A DNA stretch of 47,431 nt from Streptomyces sp. A 4/2 (GCF_940670765.1 NZ_CALNVW010000004.1:1-47431); one strand, 5' to 3'. Positions 8,207 to 18,872 are shown, numbered from the stretch's first letter. Made by a program: numbers and translations. The notes: generated by a model from the sequence alone, not told the origin.

Positions 8207-10108
8207 TCAGAGCGCCTCGGCGCCGAGGTTGCGCAGGGACCGGCCGTACTGCTGGAGGGTCCAGAGTTCGTTCTGGACCGCCGCGTACTGTTCCGCGTCG
8301 CCCTGGGTGGACACCCGGGCCAGGGTGGACTGGACGTCGGTGATGCGGCGGTCCACCGCGCGGAGCCGGACGCTGACCAACTGGTCGCCCGCGTACACCT
8401 CGTCGACCGTACGGCGCATGATCGCTTCCACGGCCAGCTCGGTGACGACGGCGCGGACCGTGTCGTCGGGGGCGGCCCCGCGGACCCGGGTGAGGTACTC
8501 GAAGGAGTCGGTGATGCCTTCCTCGGCGCCACCCGCCTCCATGATCGCCTCGCGTACGGCGGCGTACGGCGGGGCGGTGAACTCGTCGGCCCCGTACGCG
8601 TCGAAGGCCGGGGAGACCAGTTCGGGGCGCTGGAGCGCCAGCTTCAGCAGCTCCCGCTCCGTACGGTGGGCGGGGCTGCGGAGGTTGAGTGCGGGGCCGC
8701 CCGCGGGGGCCGGGGCCGGCCGGGTCCCGGGCTGGGGGCGACCGCCGCGCGCGGGCGTCGGTGCGTTGCCCCGGCCGCGGGCCCACTGGGCCAGCTGGCT
8801 GATGCGCTTGACCACGAACTGGGTGTCGAGGATGCCGACCATTCCGGCCAGCTGTACGGCCACCTCGTGCTGGGAGGCGCTGTTCTTGATCCGGGCGACG
8901 ATCGGTGCGGCTTCGTCCAGCGCCGTCGCACGGCCCGCCGGGGTCTCCAGGTCGTAGCGGGAGACGATCTGGCGGAGCGCGAACTCGAAGAGCGGGGTGC
9001 GGGGTTCGGCGAGGGTGCGCACCGATTCGTCGCCCTGGGCGAGCCGCAGGTCGCACGGGTCCATGCCGTCGGGGGCGATGGCGATGTAGGTCTCGGCCGC
9101 GAACTTCTGGTCGTCCTCGAAGGCGCGCAGGGCGGCCTTCTGGCCGGCCGCGTCACCGTCGAACGTGAAGATCACGCGGGCGCTGCCGTTGTCCATCAGG
9201 AGCCGGCGGAGGATCTTGATGTGGTCGGTACCGAAGGCCGTGCCACAGGTGGCGACCGCGGTGGTCACCCCGGCCAGGTGGCAGGCCATGACATCGGTGT
9301 AGCCCTCGACGACGACGGCCCGGCTGGACTTGGCGATCTCCTTCTTGGCCAGGTCGATCCCGTACAGGACCTGGGACTTCTTGTAGATCGACGTCTCGGG
9401 GGTGTTCAGGTACTTCGGGCCGTTGTCGTCGTCGCGGAGCTTGCGCGCGCCGAAGCCGACGACCTCGCCGCTGATGTCCCGGATCGGCCACATCAGCCGG
9501 CCGCGGAAGCGGTCGATGGGTTTGCCGCCGCGGGTCTCCTGGGCGAGGCCGGAGGCGAGCAGCTCCTTGTCGGAGAACCCCTTGCCGCGCAGGAAACGGG
9601 TCAGGTGGTCCCAGCCCGCCGGGCTGTAGCCGACGCTGAAGTGGGTGGCGGCGGCCTGGTCGAAGCCCCGCTGGGCGAGGAACTTGCGCCCGATCTCGGC
9701 CTCGGCGCTGTCGAGCTGGTCGACGTAGAACTGCGCGGCTGCCTTGTGCGCCTCGACCAGCCGGATGCGCTCGCCGCGCTGGCTGTTCGGGGTGTAGCCA
9801 CCCTCTTCGTACCGCAGGGTGATGCCCGCGGTGCCCGCCAGCCGCTCGACCGCCTCGCTGAACGAGAGGTGGTCGATCTTCATGATGAAGGCGAGGGTGT
9901 CCCCGCCCTCCTGGCAGCCGAAGCAGTGGAAGAGGCCCTTGGCGGGGCTCACCTGGAAGGAGGGGGACTTCTCGTCGTGGAAGGGGCACAGACCCTTCAG
10001 GTTTCCGCCGCCCGCGTTCCGCAACTGGAGGTACTCGGAAACGACGGCGTCGATCGGGACCGCGTCCCGGACCGCCTTCACGTCGTCATCGTTGATCCTG
10101 CCTGCCAC
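8207..10108 (-). CDS. dnaG: DNA primase DnaG
   Basis: This 633-residue replication primase makes RNA primers on the lagging strand at the DnaB fork. The CHC2 zinc ribbon is C41, H44, C62, C65 (CPFH...HCFGC). The TOPRIM catalytic core follows with Glu268 in VEGYTDVMA and the metal-binding FDGDAAG with D317 and D319. The C-terminal third, after a Pro/Arg-rich linker near residue 440, is the helicase-interaction and helical domain. Length is normal for actinobacterial DnaG. Translation begins at GTG 10108 (MAGRINDDD). It is separated from the reductase gene upstream by a hairpin. Confidence 0.97.
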   Translation of the reverse strand: MAGRINDDDVKAVRDAVPIDAVVSEYLQLRNAGGGNLKGLCPFHDEKSPSFQVSPAKGLFHCFGCQEGGDTLAFIMKIDHLSFSEAVERLAGTAGITLRYEEGGYTPNSQRGERIRLVEAHKAAAQFYVDQLDSAEAEIGRKFLAQRGFDQAAATHFSVGYSPAGWDHLTRFLRGKGFSDKELLASGLAQETRGGKPIDRFRGRLMWPIRDISGEVVGFGARKLRDDDNGPKYLNTPETSIYKKSQVLYGIDLAKKEIAKSSRAVVVEGYTDVMACHLAGVTTAVATCGTAFGTDHIKILRRLLMDNGSARVIFTFDGDAAGQKAALRAFEDDQKFAAETYIAIAPDGMDPCDLRLAQGDESVRTLAEPRTPLFEFALRQIVSRYDLETPAGRATALDEAAPIVARIKNSASQHEVAVQLAGMVGILDTQFVVKRISQLAQWARGRGNAPTPARGGRPQPGTRPAPAPAGGPALNLRSPAHRTERELLKLALQRPELVSPAFDAYGADEFTAPPYAAVREAIMEAGGAEEGITDSFEYLTRVRGAAPDDTVRAVVTELAVEAIMRRTVDEVYAGDQLVSVRLRAVDRRITDVQSTLARVSTQGDAEQYAAVQNELWTLQQYGRSLRNLGAEAL

Positions 10109-10151
10109 GCATGAAGTCTACGGTCCGGGTCGGACAGTCCGTGCTGCCGAT

Positions 10152-10173
10152 CCCCGGCCGGCCGCGGCCGGGG
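10152..10173 (-). terminator. GC hairpin between the reductase gene and dnaG
   Basis: CCCCGGCC (10152-10159) and GGCCGGGG (10166-10173) form a perfect eight-pair stem with a six-base loop. It sits 33 nt after the ferredoxin reductase-like stop and before the dnaG start. It suggests dnaG is transcribed mainly from its own promoter in the 10109-10150 region. No T run is present. Confidence 0.5.
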
Positions 10174-10205
10174 CGCGGGCCCGGCCGCGGACCAGCCCGG
10201 GAGGA

Positions 10206-11483
10206 TCACCGTGCTTCGGGTCGGATTCCCAGCGTGGCCAGCTCCACCGACGGGTCCGCCAGCGCTTCGGGGTCCAGCGTCGCGCCCGAGCGGATCAGCC
10301 GCTGGAGCTGTTCGGTGACGTCCCACACATTCACGTTCATCGCGGCCAGCAGCCGGCCGTCCTTCAGCCAGAAGGCGATGAACTGGCGCTTCCCCGCGTC
10401 ACCCCGGACGATCACCTGGTCGTAGGAGCCGGGCGGAGCCCACCCCGAGTACTCCAGGCCCAGATCGTACTGGTCGGAGAAGAAGTACGGGATCCGGTCG
10501 TACGCGACGTCCTGGCCGAGCATGGCGCGCGCCGCCGCCGGGCCTTCGTTCAGGGCGTTGGCCCAGTGTTCGACGCGCAGCCGGGTGCCGAGCAGCGGAT
10601 GCTCGGCGGCGGCCACGTCCCCTGCCGCGTAGATGTCCGGGTCGGAGGTGCGCAGCGAGGCGTCGACGGCGATGCCGCCGCCGTGCGCGCGGTCGACGAG
10701 CTCCAGACCGGCCGCCTCCGCGAGGGAGACGCGCGGGGCGGCGCCGATCGCGGCGAGGACGTCGTGGGCCGGGTGTTCCTCGCCGTCGTCGGTCTGGACG
10801 GCGAGGACCATGCCGTCCTGGCCGGTGATCTCGGTGAGGCGGGCGCCGAAGTGGAAGCGGACGCCGTGCTGGGTGTGCAGGTCGGTGAAGATCTGGCCGA
10901 GTTCCGGGCCCAGCACGGCGTGCAGCGGGGTCGGGTGCGGTTCGACGATGGTGACCTCGGCGCCGTAGCCGCGGGCCGCCGCCGCCACCTCCAGGCCGAT
11001 CCAGCCTCCTCCGGCGATCACCAGATGGCCGTTGTCCCGGCCGAGGGAGGCGAGGACGTGGCGCAGCCGGTCCGCGTGGGCCAGGCGGCGCAGATGGTGG
11101 ACGCCCGCCAGCCCGGTGCCTGGAATGTCCAGCCGGTGCGGTTCGGCACCGGTGGCCAGCAGCAGCTTGTCGTAGTGGATGGCGGTGCCGTCACCGAGCC
11201 GTACGACCTTGACGGCACGGTCGATCTCGACGACCGTCTGGCCGAGGTGCAGCTCGATGTCGGCCTGCGCGTACCAGGCCGGTTCGTGGACGTAGACGCT
11301 GTCGCGCTCCTCCTTGCCCGCCAGGTACCCCTTCGACAGCGGCGGGCGCTCGTAGGGGTGGTCGCGTTCGTCCCCGATGAGGATCACGCGGCCCGCGAAC
11401 CCTTCGGCGCGGAGGGTTTCGGCGGCCTTCGCCCCCGCGAGCCCTCCGCCGATGATGACGAACGTCAGATGTGCGTCGACCAC
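10206..11483 (-). CDS. FAD/NAD(P)-dependent ferredoxin reductase-like oxidoreductase
   Basis: This 425-residue flavoprotein starts at GTG 11483, six bases after a strong AAGGAGG. The FAD Rossmann motif is IIGGGLAGAKAAETL (Gly12, 14, 17). A second, NAD-binding Rossmann motif is IAGGGWIGLEVAAAARGYGAEVTIVE near residue 150, followed by the TDDGEEHPAHDVLAAIG and DPDIYAAGDVA motifs. A C-terminal reductase domain completes the fold. This is the rubredoxin/ferredoxin reductase class that passes electrons from NAD(P)H to a ferredoxin for oxygenases. No ferredoxin or P450 lies nearby, so the partner is unknown. Confidence 0.9.
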   Translation of the reverse strand: MVDAHLTFVIIGGGLAGAKAAETLRAEGFAGRVILIGDERDHPYERPPLSKGYLAGKEERDSVYVHEPAWYAQADIELHLGQTVVEIDRAVKVVRLGDGTAIHYDKLLLATGAEPHRLDIPGTGLAGVHHLRRLAHADRLRHVLASLGRDNGHLVIAGGGWIGLEVAAAARGYGAEVTIVEPHPTPLHAVLGPELGQIFTDLHTQHGVRFHFGARLTEITGQDGMVLAVQTDDGEEHPAHDVLAAIGAAPRVSLAEAAGLELVDRAHGGGIAVDASLRTSDPDIYAAGDVAAAEHPLLGTRLRVEHWANALNEGPAAARAMLGQDVAYDRIPYFFSDQYDLGLEYSGWAPPGSYDQVIVRGDAGKRQFIAFWLKDGRLLAAMNVNVWDVTEQLQRLIRSGATLDPEALADPSVELATLGIRPEAR

Positions 11484-11643
11484 TTGATGCCTCCTTGTAG
11501 TGCGGGCGCCGCTTGCGAGCGTCCCGCACGGAGTGTGATGGGGGAAGAGGTGTGAGGTGTTGAGGCTCACGCACGGTCAGGAATGGCCGGTCATGATGGC
11601 ATGTCGGCCGGTCCGGAACCCCGTCCGGGCCGCCGGCCGCCGG

Positions 11644-12924
11644 TCAGTGACGGCCGGTCAGCCGGGCGTGCAGGGAGCGCGCCGAGGCATCGGTGAGCGA
11701 GCCGATCTGGTCGACGATCACGCGTTTGCGGCTGCGTTCGTCGGGTGCCGCGTCGAACAGGGTCCGGAACTGCGGGTCCAGCCCTTCCGGCGCGCGTTCG
11801 GTCAGTGCCTCGGCCAGTTCGGCGAGGACGACGCGCTGGTCGGCCCGGAGCCGCTCCTGCTCCTCGCGCTGCATGACGTACCGGTCGGCGACGGCTTTGA
11901 GCACGGCGCATTCGAGCCGTGTCCGGCGCGGGACGACCAGTTCCGCGGCGTATCTGGTGAGCGGTCCCGTGCCGTACGACCGGCGGGTGGCGCTCTCGGC
12001 GGCCAGACAGAAACGGCCGATGAGCTGGCTCGTGGCGTCCTTCAGCCGGGCCTGCGCGACGGCCGTTCCGTCGTAGCCGTGCGGCCACCAGTCCTGGGCG
12101 AGCAGTCCGTCCAGGGCTTCGGCGAGCTCGGCCGGGTCGGTGTCGGCCGGCACGTAGCGGCCGACGGCCACGGCCATGATGTCGGCCCGTTCGGGCGCGG
12201 AGTGCAGGCAGTTGGGGTCGATGTGGCCGGCGTGCAGCCCGTCCTCGACGTCGTGCACGGAGTACGCGACGTCGTCGGACCAGTCCATGACCTGGGCCTC
12301 GAAGCACTTGCGGTCCTGGGGGGCGCCGCGCCGGGCCCAGGCGAAGACGGGCAGGTCGTCCTCGTACACGCCGAACTTCACCGAGCCGGGCTCGGTGGGA
12401 TGGCCGCCGCGGGGCCAGGGGTACTTGGTGGCGGCGTCGAGGGCGGCGCGGGTGAGGTTGAGGCCGACGCTGACCAGCTCGCCGGTGGTCTGCGAGGTGA
12501 CGAACCGCTTGGGTTCCAACCGGGTCAGCAGGCGCAGTGACTGGGCGTTGCCCTCGAAGCCGCCGCAGTCCGCGGCGAAGTCGTTGAGCGCCAGTTCGCC
12601 GTTGTGCCCGAACGGCGGATGCCCCAGGTCGTGGGCGAGACAGGCCGTCTCGACGAGATCGGGGTCGCAGCCGAGTGCCGCGCCGAGCTCTCTTCCCACC
12701 TGGGCGCATTCCAGGGAGTGCGTGAGGCGGGTGCGCGGGCTCGAGTCCCAGACGCGGCTGCGCGAGCCGGGGGTGACCACCTGTGTCTTGCCCGCGAGGC
12801 GCCGCAGCGCGGCGGAGTGCAGCACGCGCGCACGGTCGCGTTGGAAGGCGGTACGGCCTGGTCGCTTGTCCGGCTCGGTGTCCCAGCGTTCGAAGTCGGT
12901 CGGGTTGTACGCGGTGCCTTCCAT
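11644..12924 (-). CDS. dgt: Deoxyguanosinetriphosphate triphosphohydrolase (dGTPase)
   Basis: This 426-residue HD-domain enzyme hydrolyses dNTPs, typically dGTP, to the deoxynucleoside and triphosphate, which influences nucleotide pools. Metal ligands are visible: His69 in RLTHSLE, and His98-Asp99 in [16 protein letters not shown]. The N-terminal [23 protein letters not shown] motif is typical of the family. The ATG start at 12924 gives the normal actinobacterial length. The gene faces away from the MoxR/VWA operon; the 165-bp divergent region between them must hold both promoters. Dgt next to dnaG is a familiar actinobacterial neighbourhood. Confidence 0.95.
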   Translation of the reverse strand: MEGTAYNPTDFERWDTEPDKRPGRTAFQRDRARVLHSAALRRLAGKTQVVTPGSRSRVWDSSPRTRLTHSLECAQVGRELGAALGCDPDLVETACLAHDLGHPPFGHNGELALNDFAADCGGFEGNAQSLRLLTRLEPKRFVTSQTTGELVSVGLNLTRAALDAATKYPWPRGGHPTEPGSVKFGVYEDDLPVFAWARRGAPQDRKCFEAQVMDWSDDVAYSVHDVEDGLHAGHIDPNCLHSAPERADIMAVAVGRYVPADTDPAELAEALDGLLAQDWWPHGYDGTAVAQARLKDATSQLIGRFCLAAESATRRSYGTGPLTRYAAELVVPRRTRLECAVLKAVADRYVMQREEQERLRADQRVVLAELAEALTERAPEGLDPQFRTLFDAAPDERSRKRVIVDQIGSLTDASARSLHARLTGRH

Positions 12925-13089
12925 GCTTCGACAGTACTGAGTTTCACCTCGCGGACGGCGCCGGGCCCGCCAGGTGGCGGTTCAGGTGGTGTCGGGCGGT
13001 CCTGGCCCGTCCGCCCGTCCGGGCGTTGTCAGACCCCCCGCCTACTGTGATCCACAGAACGAACCTGAAGGTCGGGAGGGGGTCTCGCC

Positions 13090-13968
13090 ATGGGCTGGAT
13101 CAGTACATCGGGTGGGTATGCCGTCACTCTGGACGGCGCGCGGCTGCGCTGTCGGAACGCGGCAGGGCGCGAGCTGAAGCAGGTGCCCGCCAAGCTGCGG
13201 GACGACGCGGAGGTCGTACGGCTGCGGCAGTTGGCACAGTGGCTTGACCGGCACGAACGGGAGTGCCGGGAGCAGGTGGACACCTGGCTGGTGCGTTCGC
13301 TGCCGGTGCCCGCGGAGCTGCTGGCGCGGGTCTGGGCCGACACGGCGTGGCAGGGGGCGCTGCGGGACCTGGTGGTGGCGCCGGTGCGCCCCGACGGTTC
13401 CGCGGACCTGGCGCGCGCCGGGTTCCTGCGCGACGCGGACCCCGAGCGGGGTATCGGCGTGGTGGACCTCGACGGGGATTCGGTGCGGCTGGACGCCGGG
13501 TCGGTACTGATACCGCACCCGGTTCTCCTCGAAGACCTGGCGGAGCTGCGGGAGTTCGCGGCGGAGCTGGGCGTCGAGCAGGGGATCGAGCAGTTGTTCC
13601 GCGAGGTGTGGCCGATACCCGCCGAGCTGGACGGTGCGGCGCAGGAGTGGCGGGCCTACGCGGACGGGAAGTTCGAGGAGCTGCGCCACGCGACGGCGCG
13701 AGCGGTGTCGCACGGCTACCGGGTGCGCGGCGGGTCCGCCGTCTGCTCGCTGGTGGAGGACGGCCGTCCGCTGGAAGCGGCGTACTGGATCGGCGACGAC
13801 TACCCGGAGGGCGAGGCCTGCACGGGCGGTCTGGAGTGGCGGGGCGCGGGCGGTCGGCGGCTGCCGCTGCGTGAAGTCGGGCCGGTGGCCTGGTCGGAGG
13901 GGGCGCGGATGGCCGCGCTGGTGTACGCGGGTCGTGTGGTGCGGGACGAGTCGGAGGGGGAGCTGTGA
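13090..13968 (+). CDS. Stand-alone DUF4132 protein, first gene of the MoxR-VWA-SWIM operon
   Basis: This 292-residue protein starts at ATG 13090 after GGGAGGGGG. It is essentially one DUF4132 domain. It opens with AVTLDGARLRCRNAAGRELKQVPAKLRDD, continues with a helical segment (RQLAQWLDRHERECREQVDTWLV) and has the family's signature middle FLRDADPERGIGVVDLDGDSVRL...VLIPHPVLL. In E. coli this domain forms the C-terminus of the large YehI and MolR proteins; here it stands alone. Its biochemical role is unknown. A possible promoter element TTGTCA lies at 13026. The stop overlaps the next start by GTGA, so the two are co-translated. Confidence 0.8.
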   Translation: MGWISTSGGYAVTLDGARLRCRNAAGRELKQVPAKLRDDAEVVRLRQLAQWLDRHERECREQVDTWLVRSLPVPAELLARVWADTAWQGALRDLVVAPVRPDGSADLARAGFLRDADPERGIGVVDLDGDSVRLDAGSVLIPHPVLLEDLAELREFAAELGVEQGIEQLFREVWPIPAELDGAAQEWRAYADGKFEELRHATARAVSHGYRVRGGSAVCSLVEDGRPLEAAYWIGDDYPEGEACTGGLEWRGAGGRRLPLREVGPVAWSEGARMAALVYAGRVVRDESEGEL

Positions 13969-16900
13969 ACGGACTTCTTGAGGCGGGGGCGGTGCTGCCC
14001 GCGGGTGGCGCCGAGGGCGACGCGCTGACGGCGCGGGCCTACGAGCATCCGGTGCTGGAGGGCCGCACGGTCGTGCGGCTGGTCCCCGAGGCGATCGGGC
14101 CGGCCGAGGATCTGGCCCTGGAGTACCTGGGGTTCGGCGCTGCCGCTCCGGTGGTGGTGGGCCGGGTGAAGCGCCGTTCGCTCGGCTTCCCCGCCTGGGC
14201 GCTGGTCAACGACCCGGCCAACGGTCACCATGCGCTGGCCGTGGTCAAGGAGATGGAGCGGCTGACCCGGCTCGTCACCAGTAAGCCGGGGCATGCCAAG
14301 GACGGCTTCGACGAGATCGGTGTGCGGCTCGACCGGTCGGTCCCGCACTTCCTGCCGACGTTCTACGAGCAGGTGGCGCGGCTGTTCCTCGCGGCGGAGT
14401 CGCAGCAGCAGGCGTCGACGTTCTTCGGGAAGGCGCGGGCCGCCGAGCAGCGGCACGCGCTGGAGGTCGACGAGGACCGGCTGCGCGAGGTGTTCCTGGA
14501 GTTCGCCGGGGCGGGCGCGCTCAGCGGCAAGGCGATGCGTGACCACGCGAAGGGCCTCGCGGAACGGCTGTCCGCGGAGGCGGCGTACGCGGAGTTCCGG
14601 ACGCTCTCGGTGGAGCGGTGCGGGGCCGGACTCGCCCCGTACGCGGGCATGCTGGAGGATCTGCGGCGGCTCGCGAGGAGTGCGGGTCTCGACGCGCGGG
14701 CCGAGGAGCGGTCGGTGCTCGGCGAGATCATCCAGCTGGGCGGGATGAACCGCGCGGCGGCGAGCTTCTGGAAGTCGGCGCTGCCCGCGCTGGCGGAGGC
14801 CGCGGCCGGTGACAGGACTGTCCAGGAGCGGCTGTTGGCCCTGTTGCCGACCGCGGGCGGTGACTCCACGGCGGAGTTCGACGCGGCCTGGCTCGGCGTG
14901 CTGGAGACGTGCGGGGCCATCGATCTGCTGACCGACGGCACGGTGCCGGCCGCCGAGTGGCTGGCGTCCTGGGCGGCGCACCGGCAGCGCGGCTGGCGGC
15001 AGTCGAGGCGTCTTGCCGACGAGCTGGCACTGGTGGAGCGGCTGGCTCCACGGCTGATCGCGGACGGGACGCCGGTCGAGCTGGTCGGCGGGGGCCGCAG
15101 GCGTGCCGATGTGGATCTGGATCTGCTGGACACCTGTCTGGCGGCCGGAATCCCGGTCGCCGATCCGGTATCCGGGGCGCGACCGCTGGATCTGCGCGAG
15201 TGGCTGGCCGACGACGGGCCGGGCCGCCGGGATCTGGCCGTGCTCCTCTCGGACACCCGTTTCGTTCCGATGGTGCGGCAGGCGGTGGAGAACCTCGCGA
15301 CGTACGGCGGCTCCGGGAACGGCCCGTCCGCACGGTTGGGGAAGGCGGCCGAACACCCTTCGCTGCACGGCGCGATGGCGGGCTGGCTCGACGACCGGGC
15401 CGAGGAGCTGGGGCAGCCCCTCGGGCTGCCCGGTCTGAACTCCCTGCTGTCCAGGGTCGCCCGGTTCTCCGCGCCTTCCGTGCTGGCCACATCGGAGGCC
15501 GCGACACAGCGGATCACCACCTTCGACCCGGTGCCGGTCCTCGGCCGTACGCTGCGGGCGGGCATCCTCGACGAGCTGGGCTGGCCCGCGCTGGAGCAGG
15601 CGCTGGGCACGCTCGGCGAGGTGGACGCCCCCACGCAGGGCGGGCGTTACTTCACCGCGCGCGACCGGTGGTACCGGGCCGAGGACGCCTGGCCGGCACT
15701 GGTCGTGCGCACCGGGCTCCAGGTCGCGCTGGCCGGACCCGACGCGGTGCTCGATCAGCGCACTCTCCCGATGCCCGGTCCGAACTCGCACGGCGAGCCG
15801 ATCGTGCGCCATGTGGACGGACAGTGGCTGGTCGCCTCGTGGCACAACGGCGAGTGGCGGGCCACCTGGTCGGGACGCCAGGCCGACGTGTTCCGGCCGA
15901 CGGGACTCGACGGCGCCGCATACACCGACCACACGGTCTCGCTGCCGCTGCCCGAGGGCGGACGCTGCTACGGCGGTCGCCCGGTGCACGCGGGCGACAC
16001 CTCCTTCGCGGAGCAGCGCCGCGAGGTCGCCTCGGACGGCGTCTCGTACTGGGTGCTGCACGAGGGCCGTTGGTACGAGTACGACCCGCAGTCGGCGCGG
16101 CGCGGCCGGGCCTCGGTGCCCGCGGTCTTCGACGCGGCGCTCGCCCAGGCGCTCGCCGGTGCCGGATCCGGCACCGGAACACGCCTCGAAGAGCGGGCGA
16201 GCCAGCTACTGCCGGTCCCGCCGGGGCTCGAAGCTTCGCCGTTCGGCACAAAGGACGGGCTGCTGGGCTGGTCGGTGACGTACGAGGCGGATTCCGGCGC
16301 CCGGACGGCCTGTTCGGTCGACGGGACGCGCGGTCTGCCCACCACCGACGGCTACCCGGTGGCGCCGCTGCGGCTGCCCGCCGGTGCGGTGCTGCATCCG
16401 GTGCGTACGGGCCACGGCCGCGGAGTGGTCGAACTGCGCGACACGCAGGGCGTGGTGGTCGGCCAGGTGACGCCGCGCGAGGGCGGTGGCGTCCATGCGG
16501 CGGGCACCCGGTTCGTACCGCCGCTCTGGTACTGGCACGCGCTGCGGCCCCGTGACGAGCAGGGTTCCGCGGTCCTGCGGTCGGTGACCGACGCGGACGC
16601 GGCGGCGTTGCTGGCCGCTGTCGACGAAGGTCTTGACGCGGCCGGGGCGGTGGCCCGGGTGCTGCCCGGGATCACCGATCCGGCGCTGGCCGCCGGGGTG
16701 GCCGGGCTGGTGACGGAGACGGTGCGGTGCCGTGAGCGCATCGCCCAACTGGCCGAGCGGGCCGCCGCCCCGGCCCCCGCGAAGTCCACCCGCGTCGTAC
16801 GGGCGGCACGGGACGGACTGCTGCTCAGGTCACTGGGCGGGCTGCTGGAGTCCGGCGGCTACTGGTCCAGCCATTCCGACGCCGAAGGCACCACGACGCT

Positions 16901-18872
16901 GGACCACCTCCACTTGTTCCAGGCGCTGCTGAACGAACCGCGGAGCGCCGCGACCACACAGGTGAACCTGGCGGACACCCGGGTCGAGTGGCAGCGGTTC
17001 ATCGGCGAGGGTATGGCGACCGTGGCCTTGCGGGCCGTCTCGTCGGGTACGGACGCCGAGGAGCGGGCCGCGGCAGCCGAGTTCGTCGAGGCCGCGCTCG
17101 CCGCCGGGCCGGACGGGGACTCGCTGTTCGCCGACCCGCGCGGGCGGCTGCGCACGCTGCAGCTGTGCTCGCCCCCGATCGCCGGACACACGGGCATCGG
17201 AACGGTTCACCGCGCGGGGAACCGGCTGGTCCTGCTCACCAACTCGCAGTGGCACCGGGGTGACCGCAAACACTGGACGGCCGTCGAGTACGACCCGGCC
17301 GGGGAGTTCGGGCCGTGGGAGGGCTTCACGATCCATGAGTCGCAGGTGCACGGCGCGCCCGGCGACCCCGTGCGGGCACCCGCGCTGCGCAAGCTCCTCG
17401 CGCTCGCCGAAACCCGGGGGCCGCTGGCCTTCCGGCCCGAGCAGGCCATCGGGTTCGCCGAGGCCACCGGGGTGAGCGTGGGGGCGGCCCTGTTGCTGCT
17501 CCTGGGGCTCCCCCGGCTGCACGAGAGCGGCCGGGACGGGCTGCCGGGCGCCGCGTGGCTGGACCCGCTGGGGCTGAAGGTCACCCAGGTCAAGTCCGCC
17601 AGGGAGACCCTGCAGGAACTGCGGGGAGGACAACGGCGCCATTTCCCCGGGCTGCTGATTCCCACCGACCCCGAGGCGGTCGAGCCGCTCTGGGAGAGGG
17701 GGTTCGACCTGGGTCCCCTGACGCGCGCATGGATCGCGGTGCACGGCAAACAGCGGGCCGTGCCGCAGCCGTTGCTGGACCGGGCCGTACGGGAGGGCCT
17801 GGTGGCGGCGGAGGTTCAGCTGACGCTCAACCCACAGCTGGACATCCGGCTCCGGGGCCGCACCGTACAGCGGGTCGAGGACGGCGAGGTGACATGCGCG
17901 GAGCCGGCGAAACTGGTCGGCCTCCCGCACCTGCTCGGCCTGGCGACCCGGCTGCGCTGGCTGGCGTACCGGCTGCCGTACGGCGATGCGCTGCGGGCGG
18001 TGCTCCCTGAGACCCTGCGTGCGGTGCGCGACCGGCTGACCGATCCGGGGCTGCTGCTCCAGGTGGACCAGGGATGGACCCAGCCCGGCGTGCTCTCGCT
18101 CTCCGAGCGGGTCCGCGAGATGTACGCCATGCCGAAGACCGGCGGCGAGAACGCGGACGGGCTGGTGCCCGCGGGCCCCGCGCTGGTGCTGGGACCCAAC
18201 CGGTACAGCGGCCTGTACGGCCGGGAGACGGTGTGGCTGCGGCCTGCCGCCCTGTCGGAGAGCAGTGCGGCGGCCGGGGACGACGCCGTGTCCGACAGCG
18301 GCGGCCCGGCGCTCCAGTTGGTGCTGGCAGCCGCCGACGACCCGAGGCCGCTGGGGGCGCTGCGCACTCTGCTGAGCCCGGAGTTCATGGATCTGCTCAG
18401 TGCCGACGGCCCGGCCGGGGCCCCGCAGGACCCGACGGTTTCGGCGCCGGGGCCGCTGTCGGACGCGGCTGACCGCTTCGGTCTGTCCCCCGACGCGGCG
18501 GTCGTCTATCTGATGCTGCTCGCACTGCCCGATCCGACCGACCGCAACCAGGCGGAGTGGACGGGCTGGAAGCCGGCCAGGCTGAAGCGCGCGCGGGCCG
18601 AACTGGCCGCCACCGACCTGGTCCTGGAGGCCAAGCGGGCACGTGCGGGGCGGTCGCTCTTCCTGCCGGGCGGCTGGCTGGAGCGCCGCACACCTCAACT
18701 GCCCCACGAGCTCTGGAAGACGGCGCTGCTCGCGGAGGCCGACGGCAGTTTCGAAGTGCCGGACATTCCGGTTCCCCAGCTGTACGAGCGGGCATGGCAG
18801 CGGGTCGTCGACGGCGACGCACCCGGGTTCGAGGAGTTCACGGGGCGCGAGCGCGGAAGAGGCAGGCGATGA
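13965..18872 (+). CDS. Giant 1635-residue protein of the MoxR-VWA-SWIM operon, function unknown
   Basis: Translation starts at the GTG of a GTGA overlap (GTGAACGGACTT) behind GGAGGGGGAGCT and continues for 1635 residues. I see no signal peptide, transmembrane segment, P-loop or known catalytic motif. It is mostly helical, with Leu- and Ala-rich segments resembling an alpha-solenoid. In the middle (about residues 540-860) are short beta-rich stretches with repeated Trp/Gly patterns such as VDGQWLVASWHNGEWRATW and LHEGRWYEYDP. A low-complexity linker near residues 1430-1440 precedes the last helical part. It replaces the large N-terminal half of E. coli YehI in gene order. I infer a scaffold or target-recognition role. 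Confidence 0.75.
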   Translation: MNGLLEAGAVLPAGGAEGDALTARAYEHPVLEGRTVVRLVPEAIGPAEDLALEYLGFGAAAPVVVGRVKRRSLGFPAWALVNDPANGHHALAVVKEMERLTRLVTSKPGHAKDGFDEIGVRLDRSVPHFLPTFYEQVARLFLAAESQQQASTFFGKARAAEQRHALEVDEDRLREVFLEFAGAGALSGKAMRDHAKGLAERLSAEAAYAEFRTLSVERCGAGLAPYAGMLEDLRRLARSAGLDARAEERSVLGEIIQLGGMNRAAASFWKSALPALAEAAAGDRTVQERLLALLPTAGGDSTAEFDAAWLGVLETCGAIDLLTDGTVPAAEWLASWAAHRQRGWRQSRRLADELALVERLAPRLIADGTPVELVGGGRRRADVDLDLLDTCLAAGIPVADPVSGARPLDLREWLADDGPGRRDLAVLLSDTRFVPMVRQAVENLATYGGSGNGPSARLGKAAEHPSLHGAMAGWLDDRAEELGQPLGLPGLNSLLSRVARFSAPSVLATSEAATQRITTFDPVPVLGRTLRAGILDELGWPALEQALGTLGEVDAPTQGGRYFTARDRWYRAEDAWPALVVRTGLQVALAGPDAVLDQRTLPMPGPNSHGEPIVRHVDGQWLVASWHNGEWRATWSGRQADVFRPTGLDGAAYTDHTVSLPLPEGGRCYGGRPVHAGDTSFAEQRREVASDGVSYWVLHEGRWYEYDPQSARRGRASVPAVFDAALAQALAGAGSGTGTRLEERASQLLPVPPGLEASPFGTKDGLLGWSVTYEADSGARTACSVDGTRGLPTTDGYPVAPLRLPAGAVLHPVRTGHGRGVVELRDTQGVVVGQVTPREGGGVHAAGTRFVPPLWYWHALRPRDEQGSAVLRSVTDADAAALLAAVDEGLDAAGAVARVLPGITDPALAAGVAGLVTETVRCRERIAQLAERAAAPAPAKSTRVVRAARDGLLLRSLGGLLESGGYWSSHSDAEGTTTLDHLHLFQALLNEPRSAATTQVNLADTRVEWQRFIGEGMATVALRAVSSGTDAEERAAAAEFVEAALAAGPDGDSLFADPRGRLRTLQLCSPPIAGHTGIGTVHRAGNRLVLLTNSQWHRGDRKHWTAVEYDPAGEFGPWEGFTIHESQVHGAPGDPVRAPALRKLLALAETRGPLAFRPEQAIGFAEATGVSVGAALLLLLGLPRLHESGRDGLPGAAWLDPLGLKVTQVKSARETLQELRGGQRRHFPGLLIPTDPEAVEPLWERGFDLGPLTRAWIAVHGKQRAVPQPLLDRAVREGLVAAEVQLTLNPQLDIRLRGRTVQRVEDGEVTCAEPAKLVGLPHLLGLATRLRWLAYRLPYGDALRAVLPETLRAVRDRLTDPGLLLQVDQGWTQPGVLSLSERVREMYAMPKTGGENADGLVPAGPALVLGPNRYSGLYGRETVWLRPAALSESSAAAGDDAVSDSGGPALQLVLAAADDPRPLGALRTLLSPEFMDLLSADGPAGAPQDPTVSAPGPLSDAADRFGLSPDAAVVYLMLLALPDPTDRNQAEWTGWKPARLKRARAELAATDLVLEAKRARAGRSLFLPGGWLERRTPQLPHELWKTALLAEADGSFEVPDIPVPQLYERAWQRVVDGDAPGFEEFTGRERGRGRR

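Noticed and set aside
13026..13054. TTGTCA and TGATCC as a promoter for the MoxR-VWA operon
   Set aside because: The -35-like element is good but the -10 is poor at normal spacing, so I did not list it as a feature.
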